Below are positions 1 to 6,127 of a DNA stretch of 8,471 bases, one piece after another. Position 1 is the stretch's first letter. Each line of letters opens with the position of its first letter. Source of the stretch: Acidimicrobiia bacterium. Its GTDB lineage: Bacteria > Actinomycetota > Acidimicrobiia > Acidimicrobiales > Acidimicrobilacustridaceae. Both the position numbers and the translations under genes were made by a program. The stretch spans positions 1 through 8,471 of the forward strand of contig VERC01000090.1 in assembly GCA_018882825.1 (NCBI GenBank), in the 5' to 3' direction. The notes below the pieces were generated by a model, which was not told where the DNA came from, did no database searches, and worked only from the letters and a program-made list of their open reading frames with translations.

Positions 1-672
1 GGCGAGGACCGTTCGGTGCGGGTGGTCATCCTGCGGGCCGAGGGCCGGGGCTTCAACGCCGGGGTCGACATCAAGGAGATGCAGGCCACCGAGGGTTTCG
101 ACGCCCTGGTCGGCGCCAATCGGGGCTGCTACCACGCCTTCGCCGCCGTCTACGAGTGCGCCGTGCCGGTCATCGCCGCCGTGCACGGCTTCTGTGTCGG
201 CGGTGGCATCGGACTGGTGGGCAACGCCGATCTCATCGTGGCCAGCGACGACGCCTTCTTCGGACTGCCCGAGGTCGACCGCGGCGCCCTGGGCGCCGCC
301 ACGCACCTGTCGCGACTGGTGCCCCAGCACCGCATGCGCGAGATGGTCTACACGTCCCAGACGGTGCCGGCCTCGATGCTGCACGCGTGGGGTTCGGTGT
401 CGCGGGTCGTGGCCCGTGACGAGCTGCTGGCCACGGCCCGCGAGGTGGCCGCCTCCATCGCCGCCAAGTCGCCCACCGTCATCCGCGCCGCCAAGGAGAG
501 CCTCAACGGCATCGATCTGTGGGACGTGAAGCGCTCCTACCGTTTCGAGCAGGGGTTCACGTTCGAGCTCAACCTGCTCGGCGTGTCCGATGACCTGCGC
601 GACGACTTCGTGAGCGAGGGGAAGACCGCCGGATCCTCGGGTGAGACGGCCACCGAGAAGGGGAAGAAGTGA
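1..672 (+). CDS. echA20: EchA20-like ring D-opening hydrolase (crotonase family), 5' truncated
   Basis: The frame is open from base 1, giving 223 visible residues; about 25-30 N-terminal residues lie outside if the length matches the roughly 247-aa mycobacterial protein. Crotonase-fold features are visible: the first oxyanion-hole segment FNAGVDIKEM (residues 18-27), the second oxyanion-hole loop HGFCVGGGIGL (62-72), and the GLPEVDRGALGAA segment (88-100). In M. tuberculosis, EchA20 (Rv3550) opens steroid ring D by hydrolysing the bicyclic HIEC-CoA to COCHEA-CoA, although it belongs to the enoyl-CoA hydratase superfamily. The assignment rests on the following ipdA-ipdB-ipdC genes, which have the same order in mycobacteria. 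The GTG at 16 is an internal codon and not the start. The C-terminus (from about residue 203) is a polar, lysine-rich tail whose last codons also carry the ipdA ribosome binding site. The stop overlaps the ipdA start by 4 nt. Crotonase family membership is near certain; the EchA20 call is context-supported. Confidence 0.9.
   Translation, partial: GEDRSVRVVILRAEGRGFNAGVDIKEMQATEGFDALVGANRGCYHAFAAVYECAVPVIAAVHGFCVGGGIGLVGNADLIVASDDAFFGLPEVDRGALGAATHLSRLVPQHRMREMVYTSQTVPASMLHAWGSVSRVVARDELLATAREVAASIAAKSPTVIRAAKESLNGIDLWDVKRSYRFEQGFTFELNLLGVSDDLRDDFVSEGKTAGSSGETATEKGKK
655..668 (+). promoter_or_regulatory. Ribosome binding site of ipdA inside the echA20 3' end
   Basis: A purine-only run, GAGAAGGGGAAGAA, ends directly before the GTG at 669. 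Its AAGGGG core (658-663) lies 5 nt upstream of that GTG. This supports GTG 669 over the in-frame ATG at 684, which would be 20 nt from the core. Confidence 0.6.
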
Positions 673-1526
673 CCGACAAGCGCATGACCGAGGACGAGGC
701 CGTGGCCACGCTCTCCGACGGCATGACCATCGGCATCGGGGGCTGGGGCTCGCGCCGCAAGCCGATGTCGCTGGTGCGGGCCCTGTTGCGGTCCGACCTC
801 ACCGACCTGACGATCGTCTCCTACGGAGGTCCCGACGTCGGTCTGCTGTGCGCGGCGGGCAAGGTGCGCAAGTTGGTCTACGGCTTCGTGTCGCTCGACT
901 CGATCGCGCTGGAGCCGCACTTCCGCAAGGCCCGTCAGAACGGCACCATCGCCGAGGTCGTGGAATACGACGAGGGCATGTTGCAATGGGGCCTCTACGC
1001 CGCCACCCTCCGTCTTCCGTTCCTGCCCACCCGGGCCGGTCTGGGCAGCGACGTGATGGTGAACACCCCGGGGTTGCGCACCGTGCGGAGCCCCTATGCC
1101 GACGGTGAGGAACTGCTGGCCGTGCCTGCGCTCGAACTCGATGCCGCCTTCGTGCACCTCAACCGGGCCGACGAACGGGGCAATGCCGTCTTCCTCGGAC
1201 CCGACCTCTACTTCGACGACCTCTTCCTCGGCGCGGCGACGGTGGGGCGTCGCTTCCTGTCCTGCGAGAAGGTGGTGTCGACCGCCGAGCTGACCGAACT
1301 CGGCTCGTTCCACACCATGAAGATCAACCGTTCGATGGTGGACGGCGTGATCGAGGCGCCCAACGGCGCCCACTTCACCAACTGTCAGCCCGATTACGAG
1401 CGCGACGAGGCCTTCCAGAAGGCCTACGTCGATGCGGCGAAGGATCCGGAGTCGTGGGCGAACTTCGTCGACACCTACCTGACCGGTTCCGAGGCCGACT
1501 ACCAGAAGGCGGTGGCGTCCCGATGA
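669..1526 (+). CDS. ipdA: IpdA, alpha subunit of ring C-opening COCHEA-CoA hydrolase
   Basis: This 285-aa protein has the class I CoA-transferase alpha-subunit fold: a GMTIGIGGWGSRRKPM nucleotide/CoA-loop segment (residues 18-33), the YGGPDVGLLCAAGKV segment (52-66) and the late HLNRADERGNA motif (163-173). In M. tuberculosis, IpdA (Rv3551, about 290 aa) pairs with IpdB and hydrolyses COCHEA-CoA to MOODA-CoA, cleaving the last carbocyclic ring of cholesterol; it is a hydrolase and not a transferase. Mutational work on the M. tuberculosis enzyme points to a catalytic glutamate of IpdA (Glu105 as I recall). The likely equivalent here is Glu102 in the YDEGM segment, an unaligned assignment. GTG at 669 is chosen because it overlaps the echA20 stop as GTGA, has a good ribosome binding site, and gives the N-terminus M-T-D-K-R that resembles the mycobacterial protein. 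The 3' end overlaps ipdB by 4 nt, consistent with co-translation of the two subunits. Confidence 0.93.
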   Translation: MTDKRMTEDEAVATLSDGMTIGIGGWGSRRKPMSLVRALLRSDLTDLTIVSYGGPDVGLLCAAGKVRKLVYGFVSLDSIALEPHFRKARQNGTIAEVVEYDEGMLQWGLYAATLRLPFLPTRAGLGSDVMVNTPGLRTVRSPYADGEELLAVPALELDAAFVHLNRADERGNAVFLGPDLYFDDLFLGAATVGRRFLSCEKVVSTAELTELGSFHTMKINRSMVDGVIEAPNGAHFTNCQPDYERDEAFQKAYVDAAKDPESWANFVDTYLTGSEADYQKAVASR

Positions 1527-2275
1527 GCGATGCGACCCTCGGAGAGATCTGCGTGGCGGCGGTGGCCGACACCTTCCGCGGCGACGGCGAGATCTTCGCC
1601 TCGGGCATGGGCACCATCCCCATGCTCGGCGCCCGTCTGGCCCGGGCCACCTTCGAGCCCGATCTGCTGGTCAGCGACGGCGAGGCCTTCTTCGTGGCCA
1701 ACGACCTGCCCGTGGGCGGGACCGACAAGCAGGTGGAGGGGTGGATCCCGTTCCGCACGGTGTTCGACACGCTGTGGGGCGGACGTCGCCACGTGGTGAT
1801 GGGCGCCAGCCAGATCGATGCCCACGGCAACCAGAACATCGCCAACATCGGACCTTGGCAGCAGCCCAAGTCCCAGTTGCTCGGTGTGCGCGGGGCTCCC
1901 GGCAACACCATCAACCACACCACGTCGTACTTCATCGGCAACCAGACCAACCGGGTGTTCGTGGAGAAGGTCGACACGGTGTCGGGCATCGGGTACGACC
2001 GGGCGGCGCAACTGGGTGAGTGGGTGAGGGCACACCACGAGATCCGTCGCGTCGTCACCAACCTGGCCGTCTACGACTTCGGCACCCCCGACCATCGCAT
2101 GCGACTGGTCTCGTTGCACCCGGGCGTGTCCGTCGACGACGTCACCGCCGCCTGTTCGTTCGAACTGGTGATCCCCGCCGACGTCCCCACCACGCGACTG
2201 CCCACCGACGACGAACTGCGCGTCCTGCGCGAGGTCCTCGACCCCCGATCGCTGCGCGATCGCGAGCTCCCCTGA
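1523..2275 (+). CDS. ipdB: IpdB, beta subunit of ring C-opening COCHEA-CoA hydrolase
   Basis: This 250-aa protein is the same length as M. tuberculosis Rv3552 (from memory). It is a class I CoA-transferase beta-type subunit with an N-terminal DGEIFASGMGTIPMLGARLA segment (residues 21-40), HVVMGASQIDAHGNQN (90-105) and GAPGNTINHTT (124-134). True CoA-transferases carry a catalytic glutamate in a SENG-type motif. Here the corresponding region appears to read SDGEAFF (51-57), in line with reports that IpdAB is a CoA-thioester hydrolase that forms no glutamyl-CoA intermediate. The frame is open further upstream to 1454, but the ATG at 1523 is chosen: it overlaps the ipdA stop as ATGA, and its product starts MSDATLGEIC at the expected family length. 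The 3' end overlaps the ipdC ATG by one base (TGATG). No strong ribosome binding site is seen, so translation probably depends on coupling to ipdA. Confidence 0.93.
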   Translation: MSDATLGEICVAAVADTFRGDGEIFASGMGTIPMLGARLARATFEPDLLVSDGEAFFVANDLPVGGTDKQVEGWIPFRTVFDTLWGGRRHVVMGASQIDAHGNQNIANIGPWQQPKSQLLGVRGAPGNTINHTTSYFIGNQTNRVFVEKVDTVSGIGYDRAAQLGEWVRAHHEIRRVVTNLAVYDFGTPDHRMRLVSLHPGVSVDDVTAACSFELVIPADVPTTRLPTDDELRVLREVLDPRSLRDRELP

Positions 2276-3351
2276 TGCACCCGGCGCTCCACACTCCTCT
2301 GCTCGACCTGCTCGGTTCGCGCTACCCGATCGTGCAGACCGGGATGGGATGGGTGGCTGGACCGAAACTGGTCGCCGCCACGTCGAACGCGGGCGCCTTC
2401 GGCATCATCGCCTCCGCCACCATGACCTACGACGAACTGGTGGCGGCCATCGCCGAGACCAAGTCGCGCACCACTGCGCCGTTCGGCGTGAACCTCCGGG
2501 CCGATGCCGATGACGTCAAGGACCGGTTGAAGCTGCTGGTGGCCGAGGAGATCGGTGTGGCCTCGTTCGCCCAGGCTCCCAAGAAGGACCTCATCGACTA
2601 CCTGCACGACCACGGCGTGAAGGTGATGCCGTCGATCGGCGCCAAGCGTCACGCCGAGAAGGTCATGGAGTGGGGCGTCGACGCCGTGCTCGTGCAGGGC
2701 GGCGAGGGCGGCGGTCACACGGGTTCCGTGCCCACCTCGTTGCTGCTGCCCGAGGTGGTCGACGTCGTCGCCGGTCGAGTGCCCGTGGTGGCCGCCGGCG
2801 GCTACTTCGATGGTCGCGGTCTCGTCTCGGCCCTGGCCTACGGCGCCAGTGGCATCGCCATGGGCACCCGGTTCCTGCTCACCTCCGACAGCGCCGTGCC
2901 CATGGAGGTCAAGAAGGCGTACCTCGGCACGCCGGTCACGGGCACCATCGTCACCACCAGGATCGACGGTGCTCCGCACCGCGTCATCCTCACCGACCTC
3001 GTCAAGCAGATGGACGGCGCCTCCCCGCTCACCGCCACACCCAAGGCCGTCCTCAACGCATCCCGATTCCGCAAGTACACCGGACTCTCATGGCTGCAGA
3101 TGCTCCGCGAGGGCCGTGACATGCGCAAGCGCATGGACCTCTCGTGGGCCGAGGTCATCATGGCCGGCAACACGCCGATCCTCACCAAGGCCACGCTGTG
3201 CGACGGCGAGCTCGACGCCGGGATCCTGCCCACCGGCCAGGTGGTGGGCGTCATCGACGACCTCCCCAGCGCCGACGACGTCGTGACTCGCATCATCGCC
3301 GAGGCCGAACGCACTCTCGACCGTCTCGCCGGGCGCGCCCCCGGTTCCTGA
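2275..3351 (+). CDS. ipdC: IpdC, FMN-dependent oxidoreductase of the nitronate monooxygenase fold
   Basis: This 358-aa protein has the TIM-barrel pattern of the nitronate monooxygenase/2-nitropropane dioxygenase family: PIVQTGMGWVAGPKLVAATS (residues 17-36) at the N-terminus, AFGIIASATM, VQGGEGGGHTGSVPT in the middle, and the phosphate-binding strand-loop segments VVAAGGYFDGRG and GASGIAMGTRFLLT that in this family hold FMN. M. tuberculosis IpdC (Rv3553, about 355 aa) is placed in the HIP pathway of steroid ring C/D degradation, where it is proposed to act on the bicyclic CoA thioester before EchA20 opens ring D; the exact redox step is recalled and not shown by this sequence. The open frame extends upstream to 2020, but that part lies in another frame of ipdB and is a shadow. 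ATG 2275, overlapping the ipdB TGA by one base, gives the correct family N-terminus (MHPALHTPLLDLLGSRYPIV). A generic nitronate monooxygenase would be the fallback call without the context. Confidence 0.9.
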   Translation: MHPALHTPLLDLLGSRYPIVQTGMGWVAGPKLVAATSNAGAFGIIASATMTYDELVAAIAETKSRTTAPFGVNLRADADDVKDRLKLLVAEEIGVASFAQAPKKDLIDYLHDHGVKVMPSIGAKRHAEKVMEWGVDAVLVQGGEGGGHTGSVPTSLLLPEVVDVVAGRVPVVAAGGYFDGRGLVSALAYGASGIAMGTRFLLTSDSAVPMEVKKAYLGTPVTGTIVTTRIDGAPHRVILTDLVKQMDGASPLTATPKAVLNASRFRKYTGLSWLQMLREGRDMRKRMDLSWAEVIMAGNTPILTKATLCDGELDAGILPTGQVVGVIDDLPSADDVVTRIIAEAERTLDRLAGRAPGS

Positions 3352-3359
3352 CCCCCACC

Positions 3360-3366
3360 GGAGGAG
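3360..3366 (+). promoter_or_regulatory. Strong Shine-Dalgarno before the MaoC-family gene
   Basis: GGAGGAG ends two bases before the ATG at 3369 (four bases from the GGAGG core). It is the best ribosome binding site in the window and fixes this start, ruling out the upstream in-frame extension to 3144 that overlaps ipdC. Confidence 0.7.
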
Positions 3367-3368
3367 CA

Positions 3369-3824
3369 ATGGCCACGATCATCGACGGACCCGAGGCCGT
3401 GAGGGCCGCCGTGGGCACCCACCTCGGTCACAGTGACTGGCTGACCATCGACCAGGACAGGGTGAACCTGTTCGCCGACGCCACCGGTGACCACCAGTGG
3501 ATCCATGTCGATCCCGTGCGGGCGGCCGACGGACCCTTCGGCGCCGCCATCGCCCACGGCTACCTCACCATGTCGCTGTCGAACTTCTTCCTGCCGCAGA
3601 TCGTCGAGGTGCGCGGGTTCTCGGCCGGCATCAACTACGGCGTCGACAAGGTGCGGTTCCCGTCGCCGGTGAAGGTGGGGGAGCGCATCCGGGCCGGGGC
3701 TGAACTGGTGGAGGTGACCGAGGTGCCCGGAGGTCTGCAGACGCGGATGATCGTGACCATCGAGATCGACGGTGGCACCAAGCCGGCCTGCATCATCGAA
3801 GCGCTGTCGCGCTGGCTCGTCTGA
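3369..3824 (+). CDS. MaoC-family (R)-specific enoyl-CoA hydratase, HtdZ/Rv0130-like
   Basis: This 151-aa protein is a single hotdog domain with the hydratase-2 motif: FADATGDHQWIHVDP at residues 35-49, in which Asp41 and His46 are the expected catalytic pair, followed by GPFGAAIAHGYLTM (about 55-68) and INYGVDKVRFPSPV. Length and motif wording closely resemble M. tuberculosis Rv0130 (HtdZ, 151 aa, from memory), a trans-enoyl-CoA hydratase making (R)-3-hydroxyacyl-CoA. Related small MaoC proteins are found in fatty-acid, polyhydroxyalkanoate and steroid side-chain pathways. The gene sits 17 nt after ipdC and 11 nt before the sulfatase, so it is probably co-transcribed with both. It is not part of the mycobacterial echA20-ipdC block as I know it. 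A role hydrating an enoyl-CoA derived from MOODA-CoA or from a side chain is inference; the substrate cannot be read from the sequence. No signal peptide is present, so it is expected to be cytoplasmic. Confidence 0.9.
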   Translation: MATIIDGPEAVRAAVGTHLGHSDWLTIDQDRVNLFADATGDHQWIHVDPVRAADGPFGAAIAHGYLTMSLSNFFLPQIVEVRGFSAGINYGVDKVRFPSPVKVGERIRAGAELVEVTEVPGGLQTRMIVTIEIDGGTKPACIIEALSRWLV

Positions 3825-3830
3825 GAGGGG
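3823..3830 (+). promoter_or_regulatory. Ribosome binding site of the sulfatase gene
   Basis: GAGAGGGG overlaps the end of the preceding stop codon and ends 5 nt before ATG 3836. The spacing supports that ATG as the true start. Confidence 0.55.
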
Positions 3831-3835
3831 ACGAC

Positions 3836-6127
3836 ATGGAGACCTATCCGCACGGAGCGACCTTCTCGGGAGTGGTCGGTCGCGAGCTGGCCGATTCGGT
3901 CCAGGCCTATCCCGATGTCGTGCGTCCCCCGGAGGACGCGCCGAACGTCGTGTTCATCGTGCTCGACGACGTCGGCTTCGCGCAGATCGGGTGCTTCGGT
4001 TCCGACATCGACACGCCGAACTTCGATCGACTGGCCGCCGGTGGCCTGCGCTACCGGGCCTTCCACACCACGGCGATGTGCTCGCCGACGCGGGCCTGTC
4101 TGCTCACCGGCCGCAACCACCACACCGTCGGCATGGGTGGCATCGCCGACAACGCCACCGGGTTCCCCGGCTTCAACGGTCGCATCGACAAGGACACCGG
4201 ATTCCTGTCGGAGGTGCTGCGCGACAACGGGTACGCCACGTGGGCGGTGGGCAAGTGGCACCTGTCGCCGCGGGAGGAGAGCGATCTCGCCTCGTCACGG
4301 GCCCGGTGGCCCCTGGGCCGGGGGTTCGAGCGCTTCTACGGCTTCCTCGGGGCCGAGACCAACCAGTACGCCCCCGATCTGGTGGCCGACAATCATTTCG
4401 TCGAGCCGCCGACGACGGCGGAGCAGGGCTACCACCTCACCGAGGATCTGGTGGACCGTTCCATCGAGTTCGTCAACGACCTGCGCAACGTCACCACTCG
4501 CAAACCGTTCTTCCTCTATCTGGCCTTCGGGGCCTGTCACGCTCCGCACCACGCACCGGCCGAGTTCATCGAGCCCTATCGGGGGCGCTTCGACGCCGGC
4601 TGGGACGAGTGGCGGGCCGCCACCCATCGTCGTCAGATCGAGATGGGCATCCTGCCGCCGGGCACCGACCTCACCGAACGGCCCGAATGGATCCAGGAGT
4701 GGGCCTCGCTGCCCGAGGTCGAACGGAACGCCTACGCCCGCATGATGGAGGTGTACGCCGGCTTCCTGACCCATACCGACCATCACGTGGGGCGGCTGCT
4801 CGACCATCTGGCCGCCACCGGGGATCTCGACAACACCATCGTGGTGGTGCTGTCCGACAACGGCACCTCACCCGAGGGGGACCGCCACGGTGCCTTCAAC
4901 TCGATCCGCTGGTACAACCAGGTGCCGCTGTCGCTGGAGTCGGTGCTCGAGCACCTCGACGAGCTGGGCTCGCCGGCCTCGCACGGGCACTACCCCTACG
5001 GCTGGGCCCACGCCGGCAACACGCCGTTCCAGCGGTGGAAGCGGGAATGTCACGAGGGTGGGGTGGCCGATCCATTGATCGTGCACTGGCCGGCCGGCAT
5101 CGCCGATCGTGGCGCCGTGCGCGGCCAGTACCTGCACGCCATCGACCTCATGCCCACCGTGCTCGACGCCATCGGCGTGGCGATGCCCGACGCTGTCGAC
5201 GGCGTCGCGCAGAAGCCCGTCGAGGGGATCAGCCTGCTCGAAACCTTCACCGACGCGGAGTCGGGAGCGGCGCGGACCACGCAGTACTACGAGCTGCTCG
5301 GTTGTCGTGCGATCTACCACGACGGGTGGAAGGCGGTGGCCTACCACCCGATGCGGGGGCAGATGTACATCCCCGGATCCGATCCCGACCTTCCCTTCAG
5401 CAAGGACCGGTGGGAGCTGTACCACGTCGCCGAGGACGTCTCCGAGAGCAACGACCTCGCCGCGACCCATCCGGAGAAGCTGCGGGAGATGATCGAGCGC
5501 TGGTTCGTCGAGGCCGGTCGGCACGGCGCCCTCCCGCTGCACTCCTCCCGACCGGTGGACGTGCCCCGGCCCAGCCACATCGAGGCCCGTTCCCGCTACG
5601 TGTACCGACCGGGCGCACCGGTGGCCACCACTGCCGCGGTCGATGTCAAGCACCGGCCGTCGCTGACGGTCGCCTCGGTGACGATGACCGCCGGCGACGA
5701 GGGCGTGCTCATCGCCCACGGCGGTCGGTTCGGCGGGTACTCCCTCTACGTGCAGGGGGGATGCCTGCACTACGTCCACAACGTGCTCGGTGAGGAATGG
5801 CACCGGGTCTCGTCGCCACCATTGCCCGTCGGCGCCCATCGACTCGGGTACTCGTTCACGCCGACGGGTCGGTTCGAGGGCGACGTCGACCTGCTCGTCG
5901 ACGGAGAGGTGGTGGCCTCGGGTCACATCCCCCGAACGACCATCTACTCCTACGCGCTGTTCGGCGAGTACCTGTGCATCGGGTTCGACGACGGCACGCC
6001 CGTGGACGAGAACTACCGGGCGCCCTTCCGGTTCACCGGGACCGTCGACCGGGTCGTCGTCGACGTGTCGGGCGAGAAGTTCCGAGATCTGGCGCTCGAA
6101 CTCGAGGCGTTCTTCGCGTCGCAGTGA
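3836..6127 (+). CDS. Type I (formylglycine) arylsulfatase with C-terminal beta-rich domain
   Basis: This 763-aa protein hydrolyses sulfate esters. The N-terminal and central part (about 30-560) is the alkaline-phosphatase-like sulfatase fold. Visible active-site residues, mapped onto Pseudomonas aeruginosa arylsulfatase from memory, are metal ligands Asp44-Asp45 (VLDDVG), the formylglycine precursor Cys82 in CSPTRACLLTGR (82-93) with Arg86, Lys140/His142 (AVGKWHL), His235 (CHAPHH), Asp341-Asn342 (LSDNG) and Lys402 (FQRWK). Nothing essential is missing. From about residue 600 to the end is a beta-rich, glycine-containing region (SLTVASVTMT, GGRFGGYSLYVQGG, DVDLLVDGEVV) like the extra domain of the long AtsA/AtsD-type actinobacterial sulfatases of about 780 aa. 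There is no hydrophobic N-terminal signal, so it is predicted cytoplasmic. The start has a good ribosome binding site. The stop overlaps the start of the radical-SAM maturase by 4 nt, strongly suggesting a dedicated enzyme-activator pair. Substrate unknown: aryl, alkyl or steroid sulfate are possible. Confidence 0.95.
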   Translation: METYPHGATFSGVVGRELADSVQAYPDVVRPPEDAPNVVFIVLDDVGFAQIGCFGSDIDTPNFDRLAAGGLRYRAFHTTAMCSPTRACLLTGRNHHTVGMGGIADNATGFPGFNGRIDKDTGFLSEVLRDNGYATWAVGKWHLSPREESDLASSRARWPLGRGFERFYGFLGAETNQYAPDLVADNHFVEPPTTAEQGYHLTEDLVDRSIEFVNDLRNVTTRKPFFLYLAFGACHAPHHAPAEFIEPYRGRFDAGWDEWRAATHRRQIEMGILPPGTDLTERPEWIQEWASLPEVERNAYARMMEVYAGFLTHTDHHVGRLLDHLAATGDLDNTIVVVLSDNGTSPEGDRHGAFNSIRWYNQVPLSLESVLEHLDELGSPASHGHYPYGWAHAGNTPFQRWKRECHEGGVADPLIVHWPAGIADRGAVRGQYLHAIDLMPTVLDAIGVAMPDAVDGVAQKPVEGISLLETFTDAESGAARTTQYYELLGCRAIYHDGWKAVAYHPMRGQMYIPGSDPDLPFSKDRWELYHVAEDVSESNDLAATHPEKLREMIERWFVEAGRHGALPLHSSRPVDVPRPSHIEARSRYVYRPGAPVATTAAVDVKHRPSLTVASVTMTAGDEGVLIAHGGRFGGYSLYVQGGCLHYVHNVLGEEWHRVSSPPLPVGAHRLGYSFTPTGRFEGDVDLLVDGEVVASGHIPRTTIYSYALFGEYLCIGFDDGTPVDENYRAPFRFTGTVDRVVVDVSGEKFRDLALELEAFFASQ

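Noticed and set aside
537..1373. A 278-codon minus-strand open frame
   Set aside because: Antisense to echA20/ipdA, low-complexity composition, no motif; the plus-strand genes explain the region.
1454..1522. N-terminal extension of IpdB from an upstream ATG
   Set aside because: It would overlap ipdA by 73 nt and add an arginine/proline-rich segment; the ATG at 1523 gives the family length and an ATGA overlap.
2071..2979. A 302-codon minus-strand open frame over the ipdB-ipdC junction
   Set aside because: Antisense shadow rich in Gly, His and Arg, no family features, and it conflicts with two confidently identified genes.
3144..3368. N-terminal extension of the MaoC protein
   Set aside because: The extra residues are a His/Arg-rich shadow of ipdC, and a strong Shine-Dalgarno directly precedes ATG 3369.
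3352..3368. Possible internal promoter or KstR2-like operator between ipdC and the MaoC gene
   Set aside because: The gap is only 17 nt, occupied by the ribosome binding site, and shows no palindrome; regulation would come from upstream of the window.
3772..5793. A 673-codon open frame on the plus strand over the sulfatase gene
   Set aside because: It is a shadow frame of the sulfatase: arginine-, proline- and glycine-rich, no family motifs, while the overlapping frame has every sulfatase active-site residue.
4868..5926. A 352-codon open frame on the minus strand
   Set aside because: Antisense to the sulfatase, with His/Val/Gly/Arg-rich composition typical of GC-rich antisense frames and no recognisable domain.
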